From Zymoseptoria tritici IPO323 (taxonomy: Eukaryota; Ascomycota; Dothideomycetes; Mycosphaerellales; Mycosphaerellaceae): 64,000 nucleotides of DNA. The stretch lies in contig NC_018207.1 in NCBI RefSeq assembly GCF_000219625.1, forward strand, positions 372,001-436,000. The letters run 5' to 3'. A program made the position numbers and the translations under genes. Positions 1 to 13,087 of the stretch are shown in pieces (positions within the stretch are counted from its first letter, which is position 1; each line of letters starts with the position of its first letter). The notes beneath the pieces were generated by a model, which saw nothing but the letters and a program-made list of their open reading frames with translations, was not told the DNA's origin and made no database searches.

Positions 1-453
1 TTCAACCACGCCGCCTCGCTCGCCATCCTTGGCCCTCTCTTCGGCGACACCTACCGCCGCGCTCAGTCCGCCAACTCTGCTGAGGAGTTTGTCAAGTCCA
101 AGGAGGCTGCCTCCGCCGCCGCTGCTTGGGGCACTTCCCTCGTCGGCTCTTCCATCCAGGCCTACGGTGTCGGTGCTCTGATCAACGCTACCGGCACTCT
201 CTCCTACAAGGGTGCTGGATACCTCGGCGCTCTCATCTTCGCTGCCTCTTCTGCCCCAGCTGTGAGTTGATACCTATCGCATTCCGACCAGATCCATCAT
301 ACTAACATCCCATCTCAGTTCGTCGCCCAGGTCTTCACCGAGAAGCGCCCTCTCGACACCGTCGCCGTCGGCGCCCTTGCCCGCGTGTTCGAGACCGTCG
401 GTCTGTCCATGTTCCTCGTCTGGTGGGGCACCCGCACCAACCCGCTCAACTAG
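1..453 (+). CDS. DUF1761-like small membrane protein, 3' part
   Basis: The reading frame is open from the first base of the window, so the start is missing. Exon 1 (1-261) joins exon 2 (319-453) across a 57-bp intron with a GTGAGT donor, an ACTAAC branch site and a CAG acceptor; the stop is TAG at 451-453. The visible 131 residues are rich in Ala and Gly, with at least two hydrophobic helices (one starting near GALINATG, one at VGLSMFLVWW). The pattern resembles the DUF1761 family of small integral membrane proteins of unknown function. That family assignment is inference. Nothing in the sequence tells its substrate or partner. Confidence 0.7.
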
Positions 454-840
454 AGGGTTGTTTTCAGACGCAATGGAGGCATGAACGCATTTCGGGAAGA
501 CGGGAGGAAATGATGGGGAGGTGAAATCGGACACGCACCTCGGAACAGCCTAGCCACAGCACGCATCTCCTCTCTGTTCCTTGCCGCTTCGTCTTCATCC
601 ACGACTTGGAGTAGAACTAGCGACTATCAGCAGCAGCGTAGGAGTTCTTATTGTAAAAAATGGCAATGAAGCAAATGTTCTAATAGCACTCTCGTCATTG
701 ATTTCTGTCCATTTCTCTGTCTGTATTCTGCCGAGGCGTGGTTTCTTCCGTGTGATCCGTGCGTCTGACTGACTTTCTTCCGGGTCACATTCGTGGATTA
801 AATAACCTCGACGCTCGATCAACGAATCATCTGCGAAGTC
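454..840. other. intergenic, 387 bp
   Basis: 3' UTR of the upstream gene and leader of the next. A long minus-strand frame crosses it but reads as the shadow of the plus-strand gene at 841. No other signal seen. Confidence 0.5.
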
Positions 841-1311
841 ATGGCGGAAGTAGAAACAAACGACCTCTTCGCCATCGACGTCGACCCAGATAATTACGCC
901 GAGACCGCAGCTCACGATAATACAGCCACAGAATCTCGGACATTTCAAAGCGAAGAAACATTCCAAGCACAGAAGGCTTCTTACTCTGCAAAGATCGATA
1001 CAGGAGATCATTACTCTGAGCTCATGAAGACCGTGCCCGCGTTGGCACCGTCGAATGGCGAGCTGAGCAGAGGTGCTGAAAGTGCGAGTGTTGAAGAGCA
1101 AAACCTGAAAGAAGAAAAATTCAAGCTCGGCAAGAGGGACGTCATGTTACTTGGCTACGCTGTGGGAGAGATGTATTATGATGGAAAATATGCAGAGGTG
1201 GCCGAGCTGTGCGGTCGAGTGGAGGGGAGGTGTCTGGTGGACAAGAAGATGGCGGAGAGTTTGAGGAGGTGGAGCGAGAGGTGTGAGGTGAGGATGAGGG
1301 AGGGTGCGTGA
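841..1311 (+). CDS. hypothetical protein, 156 aa
   Basis: Intronless frame from an ATG with purines upstream to TGA. The first ~95 residues are acidic and low in complexity (rich in Asp, Glu, Ala, Thr), so probably disordered. The last ~60 residues look helical: GKRDVMLLGYAVGEMYYDGK, followed by a Glu/Arg/Cys-rich segment. That last part resembles a single helix-turn-helix of TPR type, but one such unit is not enough to assign a family. I do not recognise the protein. The plus-strand gene at 1650 begins 338 bp downstream and is probably a separate transcript. Confidence 0.55.
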   Translation: MAEVETNDLFAIDVDPDNYAETAAHDNTATESRTFQSEETFQAQKASYSAKIDTGDHYSELMKTVPALAPSNGELSRGAESASVEEQNLKEEKFKLGKRDVMLLGYAVGEMYYDGKYAEVAELCGRVEGRCLVDKKMAESLRRWSERCEVRMREGA

Positions 1312-1649
1312 AGTTAATCGGGACATTTTCATTGTTCAAGACTTACTTTGGGACCTATGGGCCGGAGATGGTTCCAGAGACATTGACGAGACTACGACTC
1401 GAGCGCAGGAGGTGTTCGCTCTATCCCGCTGTGTGGTTTTGCTGTTGATATTGGGACGGCACAGGAGCAGAACTGAGAGAGAAAGACGCATTGCCAGCAC
1501 TGGCAGCACCAGCCAACATCCTTCACCACTGCAATATCGTCGAGACAAACCGGTCCATGACGGACGTGCGTGCAGAAGCATTTACTCCGTCTGCCAGAGC
1601 TGCCGTGAATGCGTTCTCGATCATTCAGCAAACCTACTTCTTCTAGGCC
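1312..1649. other. intergenic, 338 bp
   Basis: No supported gene. A TTCTTCTAG acceptor-like string ends just before the ATG at 1650, so the next gene could have an unseen upstream exon here. Confidence 0.4.
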
Positions 1650-2583
1650 ATGGCCTGCCAACGCCTCGACACTTCCGACACTATCTCCTCAGTCGTCAGC
1701 ACTATGCCATCCCTCAAGCTCACCAGCAACATCCTCTACGGCATCTTCATCTCCGAACGGTCATTCCTCATCGGCGTCCGCTGTCTCGTCAAACGAGAAC
1801 ACGTCCGCTTCCTCGTGCTTCGCATCGCCGGTCGGAAACTTCCCGCTGAGCTCGCAGACGAGATTGTCGACCATCTGTACGCATTGGAGAAAGCGGACAT
1901 TGTGGCGGAGTGGGATATAGGAAACTCGCCAGAAGAGAACTATCAGAAGTTTCACTATGGAGAAGCGCAGACCGAGGCGGAGAGGAGAGCGTTTGAGAAA
2001 ATGGTATGTGACTATATCATAAGCGGACAGCTCTCCCGTAGAGAATGAGTCTGACCATTTATAGCACGACCTCAACGTCGACGCCGCCTGGATCGCCAAC
2101 AGTCGGCCTTCCCAATCATTCGCCGGTCCATCGACAATGCAACAGGACTGCCACTATATACATCTCTCGGCTTTGAAGACTCGGCCATCCCTCGCTCTAC
2201 CGCCGAGATGTCCGACTCGATACCCCTCAGGAATCTTATACACCACCACCAAGGGCTCCCTGAGCGCAAATGTGACCGCGAGTCCATCGGAAGCCTCACT
2301 CCCTGCCGACGAGGTGGTGTATACCCTGCCCAAGCGTCCGAAGCTCAACGAGAGAATCGTAGCCAAGACGAAGGGAAAGGGAAAGACAAGGTCTGAGCCG
2401 AGGTCGGTGTGTAGACTGCTCTCCGTGGAGGGACTGGAGGCCGCGACGAGGGACTGGGATGCGGCGGCGCTGGAGAAGTATGTGGAACTGCTGGAGTTGT
2501 GCGTGATTCGCACAGAGCGGGGAGCGGGTGGAGAAAGGATGAAGCCGGGAATTTTTGTGCTGCAGACGTGGGACGAGGGATGA
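1650..2583 (+). CDS. hypothetical protein, ~290 aa, two exons
   Basis: Exon 1 (1650-2003) and exon 2 (2065-2583) join in phase 0 across a 61-bp intron (GTATGT donor; CTGAC and TTTATAG near the acceptor). The N-terminal third contains a short Leu-rich stretch (RKLPAELADEIVDHL) that looks like the opening of an F-box-like helix pair, but the remainder does not follow an F-box protein. A Lys-rich patch (PKRPKLNERIVAKTKGKGK) in the middle of exon 2 could be a nuclear localisation signal. I do not recognise the family. The start is the first ATG in frame and is uncertain because an acceptor-like sequence directly precedes it. Confidence 0.6.
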
Positions 2584-2881
2584 GTCTCGTTTTGCATCTA
2601 TCAACTTTCCCAAAGCGCGTCGCGTCTCTTTGACACAATCAGCGAGAGCTGAAGAGGCGACGTGGAGAAGGCTGTATTGTCGCCAGAAGCATAAAATACT
2701 CATCGAGCTTTTGATACGCTCGGTCTGCTCCGAGGCTAGCACATGTCCCTGGCTTGCGCCATGATGCTTGCTCTTCGCTATTTCCCTTAAGTCAAGGTTC
2801 GCCTGTCCAGTCTGCTGCACGACAATGCAGGCGAAATTTTCATCTTGCGCACTCGTGCGTACTTCTCAGGTCGGTCCTGCA

Positions 2882-4649
2882 TCAGGTCGCGATCGGAGTG
2901 AATACAAGATTCAATTCCCCCGGCGACACTACGAAATGATCTCGCAGCTTGTCCTTCAGCATCGTGCCGTCTTCGCCTGGAGCAAAGGCTACGTTGTATT
3001 TGAGCAGGATCGTAGCAGTCAGAGTCCGCAACTCCATTCGAGCGACTGCGGATGGTCAGCGAGACTGTCAACGGTGGAGAGAACAGCAGACTCACGATTC
3101 TTGCCAATACAATTGAACGGTCCCATGGAGAATGGTGCGAAGGCGTCGGGGTGCTTGACCATCTCTGACCGGGAGTACCACCGCTCTGGTACGAAGGACT
3201 CGGCGTCCTCGTAAATAGTCTCGTCTGCGTCGCAACGTCAGCACTTTGAAAGTACAGCACAGTGTTCAATGAGCTCACCTCGACCCATCGGATAAAGCGG
3301 AGTGAAGAAGTCAACTTTTCCAGGAATGAACACCTCGCCGATCTGTACCCCCTCTGCGGGCGTTTGTCTCATGAGCCCAGAGGGAACAGGAGGGTGAAGT
3401 CGTAGTGCTTCGTCGATCGCGCCATTCAAATGTTGGGCATTCTGGATGTCTTTGTCAGACCACTTTTCGCTGTTGATGAGCGGCTTCAACTCCTCTCGAA
3501 GTTTCTCCTGTTGGCTCGGATCCGCAGCGAGGTAGTAGAAAAGGAACGTCAAGGTCGCAGACGTTGTGTCGCTGCCAGCTACGATGATAAGCTGGGTGTC
3601 GGCTACAGTACTGTAAGTGTCAAAGCATATACTGGATAGCGACGACAATACTTACCAACCAACATTGGATCTTTATCCGGGTTCTTCTCGCCCGCATACG
3701 CTTTGAGCAGCCAGCCGATAATGTCGTTCGAGTCGGCCTTCCCGTTGTGCACTCTCCACGTCACCTCGTCCTGGCAGAATTTGATGAAGTCCCAGTAGCC
3801 CTTGGTCAAGCCCGGAATGGCCATCAGTATCCTAATCAACCAGACTGGCATGCGCAAGCCAGTCAGCTCCATACCCTCGACGAGCAGATCGAGTGCCCAG
3901 TGACGTTTGCCGCCTTCCACCATGCCATAGTCCTTGCCGAAAGCCAAGCGTCCCATGATGTCGAATGAGTACAGATTGAACCAGGTCGAGACATTGACGG
4001 GCTCGCCGACATGTTCGTCGAACTTCTCTACGAGCTTGTTGTTGAAATCGTACACCACAGTTTCGTATTCTCGCATAGCCTTGTCGCTGAATGCAGGAGC
4101 CCAGACTCGTCGTCTGCGATCGTGCAATGGCTTGCTTCGGCTCGTGTGCATGCTGGTTCTCGGATATGATGCATCGTACCAGTCGCCTTTGATGACTTTG
4201 GAGCCGGCACTGTACGCTGGCTGCATGATGTCTGGGTCGGTGATGGAGAGAGTATTTGGTCCCACTCTCACGTAGCGGCCGTTCTGTTTGTGCATCTTCT
4301 GGAAGAGCTTGTACCCTTTCCAGTCTGTGAGCTGCGAGGTCAGCCAGAGAGAGCCAAGGCGGGCGGGAAATGGTCCAGGGAACTTGTTGAGTGGGTGGAA
4401 GAAGCATCGGTAGATCAGTGGGCTGGAGTATACGCCTGCGAGCCAGGTGCATGACATGAACGTGGTCGTGGTGATGGCGGAGGAGACAGTATCGCCGTTG
4501 TAATTGACGAGTCCTAGAGTGCTCGCAATGAAGACGGCGGTAAAGGCTTGAATGTATCGTACTGAGTGCATGTGGTGTTCGCCATTGCGGAAGTAAGCCA
4601 AATGACTGGCAGCCCCTGCACCAAACAGTAGCAGAGCAGTGGAAGCCAT
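2882..4649 (-). CDS. cytochrome P450 monooxygenase (benzoate 4-monooxygenase / tryprostatin hydroxylase-like)
   Basis: Four exons (4649-3656, 3602-3279, 3224-3096, 3045-2882) with 50-54 bp introns give 536 aa, normal for fungal microsomal P450s. The first ~80 residues are hydrophobic with probable membrane segments, followed by the Pro-rich hinge ([20 protein letters not shown]). The I-helix oxygen-binding motif AGSDTT is at 340-345, the K-helix ExxR is EALR at 396-399, and the haem loop [10 protein letters not shown] has its Cys ligand at 478. The hinge and haem loop resemble the fungal group annotated as benzoate 4-monooxygenase or tryprostatin B 6-hydroxylase. The actual substrate cannot be told. 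No polyketide or peptide synthase lies nearby, so a detoxification or general role fits as well as secondary metabolism. Confidence 0.93.
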
Positions 4650-6046
4650 GATGTGGGTGTCAAGGGAATACTTGGAAAAAGATGATGTCCTGTATACAGT
4701 CTTTTTACGTGCGCGGCCAGTTGCAAGATCTTGCTCAATGTGAGAAATGTCTGAGCGGTCAGCTTGTTAGATGGATGATATCTTCCTACAGGATTTATGC
4801 TTGGTCAGGTGGGTCTGCTTGTAATACGTTCTTGGTCGGAGTAATTGCACAACCTCTTTGTCCGGCAATGAGAGAAGATGTTGCTGTCGACTGAGCTTTG
4901 TAGAGAGAATGCTCACCAAGAGTATTTGGGCCTTGTAGGCCGAAGAAGAATCACCACGAAGCTGTGATCACAGGCCCACAGATGATGTCTCCCGTCCACT
5001 CCGGCAGTATGACATGCAACCAGCAATGCATGGACAGGCTGATGGTGGAGCTGATGGGCCACTTGCCGGAATCCGATGGCGGGACAGTTTCGTCTATCGA
5101 CTATCGTTGAGGATGGCGCGGATGTGCTTCATCGTCTGTTTCACCAGGACTGAATGCTCGGTCTTCAAGAGGAAAAGGATGACAAGGGCGAATACCACGC
5201 CGGAAGAGAAGAAGAGTGTTGTCCATTCGATGGAAGAAACGAACTGGCGGAGGGTAACGGGGTCTGATCGCGAGAAACAGCCACGCTTGTCTCAAAGTGG
5301 TGGCATCGTCAAGGGTCTGAGCAGAGACAAGACCTCTCCTCTGCTTCTCCGTTGGTCCACAACCGAACTCCTCCAACTCCCATACATGGAAGCACGACTG
5401 TCGTGCCAGGTCTACGTTTATGCATGGCACAGATGCAGATCCAACAAGACTGCATACGAAAGCTCCTTCATTGGAGGAATAAAAGCATTTACTGTTCCAC
5501 CTCAGGGACAACAGCATCTCGGAGCAAGATCAAAAGCAGCTCCTGGTCCGACGGATTCATTCCAGATGTTCGGCTCTACAGCAGCCCAGATCTACACGCG
5601 CCAACCACGAGAATTTCCAGAATGCTGCGAGTGATCAACTTGTGATCGTCCGAAGTAGGAAGGAGCTTCTCAGCCACGGCGCTAATCCAGCGCAGATCCG
5701 GGGTATAGTCGATAAAAGGACATCTTTCCGCGGTCATGAGCTTGATTCTAGTTCGAAGATCAACACATATGCTCAGGAACAGATGTTTCTCCGACGCTGA
5801 ACGTCGATTGTCTCCTTGCAGGGCGAGAGATTCGTGGAAAGGAACGCTCGAAATCTGGTAAGCGATGTGCATGCAGCACTATACAGATGCAGCAGATTTA
5901 TTGCTTCTGCAACGATGGAACCGTTCCCTCGGCTCAAGAGAGGGTTCCCATTGGGGAGCCGAATATAAAGAGGACGCTCGTCGATACCACATCAACTCCA
6001 CAAGAAACCTCACTCTCCTCCACAACTCCAAGTCCAACCCGCCGTC
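4650..6046. other. intergenic, 1.4 kb, divergent promoters of P450 and cutinase
   Basis: Separates the P450 start (4649, minus) from the cutinase start (6047, plus), so it must hold both promoters. Open frames here (for example 5014-5634, plus) have no recognisable protein character. A TATA box for the cutinase lies at 5964-5969. Confidence 0.5.
5964..5969 (+). promoter_or_regulatory. TATA box of the cutinase gene
   Basis: TATAAA lies 78 bp upstream of the ATG and is followed by an A/C-rich leader, as expected for a strongly inducible secreted-enzyme gene. Assignment is from position and sequence only. Confidence 0.6.
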
Positions 6047-6847
<801 letters not shown>

Positions 6848-6916
6848 CATGAGCGAGATCGGCAGAGGCGAAGGATCTAGATTGTGCATAGTAGCAGACT
6901 CCGCAGAATGCAATCG

Positions 6917-9183
6917 CTAAATATCACCATCTGCGACCCGTGTGAAAGATGTCCTGAGCTGCTGTGAATTCTTGCGATTACACCTCGCAAAGAAAGGTAT
7001 CAGTCGCAACGGCTGCCTCGCAGACATCCAGGTCCGTGCGCGAGCACCAGGCTGGCCCGTCACGATCTTGGTCGATCCAATGTCGTCGGCGCCCTCACGC
7101 GATGCCAGCATACGGGCGTCGTGCGTGACCAAACTGATCATCTCATGGCCGCCAATGCTGATAGGAACGGCCTCGAATGTGGCCTTTTCAGGCAGGCCAA
7201 CGTTGTGGAAGCCTCGGGCGTGCTGCAACAGTGAGGCGTTGTCCCAGCTCTCTGCAGTGTATACAAGCGGTCCGCGGAGGACTGTCAGCGTATCCTGTTG
7301 CGTCGCCGGGTGAGGCGACTCGAGCATAACCGGCATGTCGAACTCAATAATTATCTTGGAGGTGGCGGGCAGATGCACAGTGTGGAAGCCATTTGTAGGT
7401 TCGCCGGCAAGAGCAATGCCGTTCATGCGGAACTTCTTGGCGTAGCCAGGGACAGGGAGATGGACGACCCATCTCCAGTGCGCAGGCGCGGAGAAATCGA
7501 GGACCGTTTTCCCATTCCATGGCATCTCGCTCGTAGCGCGCACGATGGCTTCGCTGGAACCAGAGTCCGGAAGTTGAATGCGCCGTGTGGCGGAGAGGTA
7601 CAGGTAGATGTTCAGATCGATCGTCGTCGCAGTGATTTGCGTCGACCAGGTATACCCGCCCAGCAGTCCAATGGTCCGGCACAAGTTGGGAGGACAACAG
7701 CAACAGTCGAACCACTCCGATCGCTTCGTATCACCACCCGGTGCTGACGCCAGAGGATTTGCATAGAAAAAGCGATTGCCGTCGAGGCTACCACCACCCA
7801 GGGAAGTGTTCAGAAGACTGCGTTCCAGGACATCCCGCACTCGGCCGTCGAGGTTGTGGCTCAGTAGACGCTCACCGAGCATGCATAAGCCGATGCTGGC
7901 GCACGTTTCTGCATAGCCGCCCTCGATCTCGGTGTCAGGAAGGAAGTGCGGTCTCTCAGAAAAACCCTCAATTCGATCATCGCTACCGATTCCTCCAGTG
8001 GGGTACATCTTGTTGTCGACCGTATCGTTCCACAGTCTACGGGCTGAGTCCAAGAAGTCGTCACCAAGATCTGCAGCTGCAGTGACCAGATACATGGCAC
8101 GCACTGCATGACCCAGTATGGTCTTTTGCTCCTTCAGTGGTGCGTGCCACTGGGCGTAGCGTCCATCAGTAATGGTGTCCATCGTCCGGTAGTAAAATGG
8201 GTCTTGACGCTGCTCTGCTTCCCACACGAAGTAGGCGCGGTTACCCAGGTCCGGTTCGATGACACCTCGGGTGCCGACCAGATAGCGTGCAAAGGCGAGG
8301 TGCTCTGGATCTCGGGTCCGGTGATATAGTCTTACCATGGCGAGCTCGAGCTCTGGATGTCCTGGATAGCCATGTTTTTGATTGGACTTGGGTCCGAAAC
8401 TCTTCATCAAGAGCCGGACATATCGAATCATGATGTTCAAGAACTTGGTGGAGCGGCTGTACTGATGGTGGGCGAGAGCGGCTTCGAGCAAGTGGCCGCA
8501 GCAGTCTGGAATGTCAGCGCGGATCGATGGGTAGGGAGGCTGTGAACATACACAATTCATGCATGTCTCTCAGATTCTGTAGTCTTCCTTTACGATCAAC
8601 CACGGTGAAGTATGTGCCCAAGTACCCATCCGAGCCCTGTGCCTTTTCCATCATTCCGATCAGTTCTTCGATGGCGGACTCGTATTCTTCACGATGAACT
8701 GACTCCTTGCCTTCAGTCGAGGAGAGGAAGTAACACGCTGCTTCGATCCATTTTGCGACATCTGAATCCCAGAACAAGCAGACGTTGCCGCCAGTGATCT
8801 GCAAGTTGTCAGTGAGACTTCTTTCACATCATTCAAGCGGACGGGTAGGCCGACTGAGCTCTTTCCACCGTGAAGTCTTCCGAGCTCGTACTTGGGGTTC
8901 CATTTGAGATTGAAAGCGTAATAGCTGCCCTGTTTCCTGAGCTGGTCCAGCTGAGTCTTGAGCACTTTGTCGGCGTACAGCTTTCGCAGTCTGCCGTAGA
9001 AGGAGTCGGCATCAACGGCTGGTAGTTGTCAGTCAAAGTGTGGTGATTCAGGATTTACAGCGACCGTCACCCACTCGTTTCCGCGAATGACTCTTGGGGA
9101 TTCGCTCGGTGGGTTGGTGAGTCGGAGTCGATGCGCAAGTCGGCCATCTCACCGCTTGGCCGAGCAAGATGCATCGTGGACAT
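6917..9183 (-). CDS. GH127-type beta-L-arabinofuranosidase (DUF1680), 5' end uncertain
   Basis: The main exon (8505-6917) carries the family core: RDMHELY at the preceding junction, HGYPGHPELE, the Zn/catalytic cysteine cluster FDCCCCPPN (about 7680-7715), and a C-terminal beta-sandwich region. Upstream exons 8798-8552 (FWDSDVAKWIEAACYFL) and about 9018-8855 (DADSFYGRL) also fit. The intron 8551-8506 is standard (GTATGT...CCAG). The intron between 8854 and 8799 must use a weak donor such as GTCGGC. A 10-codon first exon at 9183-9153 (GTGAG donor, 134-bp intron) restores frame but is speculative. No signal peptide is evident. The family removes L-arabinofuranose from plant glycans or hydroxyproline-rich glycoproteins. 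The gene could be intact with unusual introns, or damaged at its 5' end. Confidence 0.75.
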
Positions 9184-10309
9184 GCCTACCAAGTACGGAT
9201 ATGCTCTGGCGCGATGGGTAGAACTACACGAAAGGATGACCGACAAGTGCCTTGTCGTTGGTGTTGGTGGTCAGACGGCGAAGAAGTCATCTCGTATGTG
9301 TACCTCTTCTCGCACGCAGGGATTACATTGCCACGTCTGTTTGCAACGTCAGTCCTTGCAATGAGGATGCGGAGGTGCTCGTGTGTGATACGAGCAAAGA
9401 GCTCCAAGAGGGTGGTGTCAAATTGCCGTGTAGGCCTTGTGTCCTGCTCTAAGCCGGATGCGTCAGCGCTAAGCCTGGTGCGTCAGATGCGTGAACCACC
9501 AAAGTTTACGCCTGCGTGGACGCTAAGCCTGATGCGTGAGCGTCTGTCACCAAAACTCGCGCTCATCTTCCTTCCTTCGACTTCGGACTTCTTTCCTCCG
9601 TGCCGGATTCGCTTTCTCAATCTCAATTCTCACGCTATCAGTCCGGATGAATGGAATCGAGTCTCGGCGATCAGGGTATGGAGGGTGAAAAGAGGGGAAG
9701 CAGAACCAGGAACAGGCACGGTCGAGGACATGGATGAAGATAAGCAAAACGAGTTCAAGAGATTGCAAGCATCACAGGACAAGCACCACAACTCTCGACA
9801 ATCCCGGTATCATTCGTTATCTCGCATCGTGTGAATACCAGGTACCCGGTGTTCGCAGCACATTGTTCGGACTTCGCCATGGCAGGTTGTGGAGTCGACT
9901 ACCCAAGACATCTGTAGGTAAGCAAGAAACAACCTTTGTCATGTTCACTGCAGCTCGCAACGTGGCGGTGTAGAACTACAATACAAGTAGACGAAGTCGA
10001 CTGGCCTTCATTGCTTTCGCGCGCCACAAGTCACCCACCGAGCACGGAACATCTACCACCAACATTTCCGGCACATCCGTCCCAGCATCCCAGGTGCCGA
10101 GGAGATATGAACACCCCAGCAATCTTTTCTTCCTCCCTGCGCCAGCGTGCGGACCAGGATTGATCACGATGTAGCAATGGAGCCCGAACCCCGCAAACCA
10201 CGGCGAGACATGGTTTGTATCTCGTCAGTCGCACGAGCATAATAATACAGCCACATTTCCGTCCATTGGCAGAACGTGGTACACTCGTCGTGACAGAGAA
10301 CCATTGACA
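9184..10309. other. intergenic, 1.1 kb, between divergent GH127 and OPT genes
   Basis: Presumed promoters of both genes. Apart from short direct repeats at 9446-9538 nothing is recognised; the open frames here have no family character. Confidence 0.45.
9446..9538. repeat. 20-bp direct repeats
   Basis: Two adjacent 20-bp units (9446-9465 and 9466-9485) share CTAAGCC followed by GGATGCGTCA or TGGTGCGTCA. A third unit at about 9519-9538 has GCTAAGCCTGATGCGTG. They lie in the shared upstream region of two genes. Function unknown. Confidence 0.55.
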
Positions 10310-13087
10310 ATGTCCAAAGAAGGGTTCGACATCAAAGAGACGGCCCGGCCTGCGACGCCGCCGGATGTGGTGATTGAGCAGCACGAGAATGTGTACGTCG
10401 TTGTCCATCGTCAACACCGTGGGAAGCTAACGGCGCTCTCAGAGAGGAGAAACTCGAAGTCACGGCTGAGGAGAAGGCCAAGCTGAAAGAAGGACTCCAA
10501 GACATCACCCTCGAGCGTACAATCAAGATCATCAAGGAGCTCGTGTACATGCACGAAGCCGATCAGAACTTCTCTGGAGAGACGTTGAATTCGATGAAAG
10601 ACTTTCTTGCCAATCCGCCAATCGACGACGTACCGGAGAAGAATGAGACGCTCCGTTTGATGAAGCTCGAGGCTCTTTTGGCCACAGAGAATTCGCCCTA
10701 CGCCGAAGTTCGTGCCGTCGCCGACCCCACTGACGATCCGGATATGCCGTGTTCGACTCTGCGAGCATGGTTTCTTGGCATCATCTTTTGTTGCTTCGGA
10801 GTCTTCATCGACACTCTGTTCGCGTTCCGCTATCCCAACATCAGCGTCAGCGCCAATGTCGCGCAGCTAGTGGCTTATCCCGCGGGAACGTTCCTCGCTC
10901 GTGTGCTGCCGAAGTGGAGTTTCACTATTTGCGGTCAGAAATTTGAATTGAATCCGGGCCCTTTCAGCGCCAAAGAACACATGATGATCACTATCATGGC
11001 AAACGTCGCCTTTACCTCGCCCTACACGGTCGCAATCATTCCGGTACAAGCTCTGCCACAGTATTTCAACATGCCATTTGCTCGGGATAGAGGGTACCAG
11101 ATCTGTATCTCGCTCGCCGTCAACCTTTTCGGCGTCGGACTGGCTGGCGTGCTCAGACGATTCCTCGTGTATCCCTCTGTCGCCATCTGGCCAATGGCTC
11201 TGCAGTATGTCGCACTGATCAAGGCCTTTCACTCGGAAAAAGACGAGCCCGTGAGGGGTCCATTGAAACGAGTATATACCTGGTCTCGAGAGAAAATCTT
11301 CCTTTGGGCGACCCTGTTCATGGGCATATATTTCATGCTGCCTGGGTGAGTGATCATCTCTTCTACATGACTGATCAATACTCATGGTTGATGTAGATAC
11401 CTCTTCGGTGCCATGTCCCTCTTCTCATGGATGACCTGGATCTCTCCGTAAGTGCGATCTGAGGATCTCACCTCGCGGCCATACATGTTCATTGACCTGA
11501 AACGCTGATGTGGCTCAACACAGCAACAACATCCATCTTGATGCAGTGGCCGGCGTCGCTGGAGGACTCGGTCTCAATCCCTGGCCTACTTTCGACTGGA
11601 ATCTCTCAGGGTACTCGGGACTGTATATGCCAACGTTCTCCATTGTCAATCAGATAGTGGGAGTGCTCATCGCCGCCGTGATGATCCTCGTCATCTGGTA
11701 CAGCAACGCCTGGCAGACGGGCTACCTTCCCATAAACTCCAACAGGACCTTCGACAATACTGGAAGTCGCTTCAATGTCACCAAGGTTCTCAACAGCAAG
11801 GGACTTTTCGACGAGGCCTCCTATCAGCAGTACTCGCAACCTTGGTTCTCGGCTGGCTATATCGTATATACCATCTGGTGCTTCGCGTCCTACACTGCTG
11901 CTTTGTCGTATGTATACTTCTTCTACCGGCAGACCATCGTGCGCGGCTTTCAAGCCATCTGGCGTCAAGTCCGCGGCAAAGTGGAAGACGGTGAGGTTGA
12001 AGAGGACATTCACTACCGGCTCATGAAACGTTATAAGGAGGTCCCCGACTGGCACTACGTGATCCTCTTGATTGTCCCAATTGTCTTTGGAATCGCCGCC
12101 TTGACTGGATGGCCAACAGGAGCTAGCGTCGGCGCCTTGTTCTACGGACTGCTCATCCCCGTCATTTTCATCCTCCCCATCGGCATCATCCAAGCGGTCA
12201 CTGGCATGCCCATCGCGATCAACACCTTGGCAGCCATCATCGGCGGTCTGATCAATGCAGGAAATGCCAACGGGCTCATCTTCTTCAAGTGCTGGGCCTA
12301 CATATCCTCGTGGCAAGCACTTGGCTTCCTCAGCGACTTAAAACTGGCACACTATGTCAAAGTGCCTCCGAGAACGGCTTTCTGGTGCCAGATCGTCGCC
12401 ACCATCATATTTGCCGTCGTATCATCCCTGCAAATGAACTTCATCATGGCCATCAAGGACGTCTGCACCCCGGACGCCCCGTTTCGATTTACCTGTCCAT
12501 ATCAGACCAGCTTCTTCACCGTCACTCTCTTCTATGGCGTCCTCTCGCCGAAGAGACTTTTCGGAGCAGGCCAGCGGTACAGCATGATGCTGCTCGGCTT
12601 TCCACTCGGCTTCCTCCTCGTCTTCCTCTACTGGCTCCTTCAGAAGAAATACCCACGCTCATCTTTCGTGCGTCAGATCCACCCGGTCATGCTATGCATG
12701 GGTCCTGTCTCGTTTGGTGCGCCCTACAATCTGGCGTTTCATCTACCGAACCTCTACGTCAATCTCTTCTCGTTTGTGTACATCAGGAAGCGATACCTCG
12801 CTTTCTGGTCCAAGGTATGTCGAACCTCATGTGTGAGCAGTTGAACGAGGATTTGGCTGACGAAATGCTCATCGCAGTGGAACTATGTCATCAGCGCGGC
12901 TTTTTCTTGCGGCATCGCTATCTCTGCCTTGATCATCTTCTTTGCATTGCAAATACCCAAGGATGGCAATCTTGTCGTCAACTGGTGGGGCAATAATGTC
13001 GTCAATGAAGGTTGCGAGGGCTCAGGAGGTTGTCCGCGACTCGAGCTTGGGGATAGTGGTACTTTTGGACCAGCCTCGTGGTCTTGA
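10310..13087 (+). CDS. OPT-family oligopeptide transporter
   Basis: Five exons (10310-10392, 10443-11345, 11397-11447, 11524-12814, 12878-13087) give 845 aa, typical for fungal OPTs. A hydrophilic cytosolic N-terminus (~110 aa) precedes about a dozen to sixteen membrane segments. Both family signatures are present: NPGPF in the ELNPGPFSAKEH segment (near residue 197) and the KIPPR-type motif, here KVPPR (near residue 625). The C-terminus ends in a Cys/Gly-rich tail. These proton-coupled plasma-membrane carriers import small peptides or glutathione-like or metal-bound substrates; the substrate here is not predictable. The upstream neighbour is the GH127 gene, transcribed divergently. The ATG at 10310 was chosen as the first in frame. 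Confidence 0.94.

Noticed and set aside
595..1101. 168-codon minus-strand frame
   Set aside because: Shadow of the plus-strand gene at 841; no motif and unlikely Cys/Arg composition.
5014..5634. 206-codon plus-strand frame between P450 and cutinase
   Set aside because: No recognisable domain, no usable start context, and codon content unlike neighbouring genes.
11606..12316. 236-codon minus-strand frame
   Set aside because: Exact antisense of the transmembrane part of the OPT gene; acidic composition comes from the complement of hydrophobic codons.
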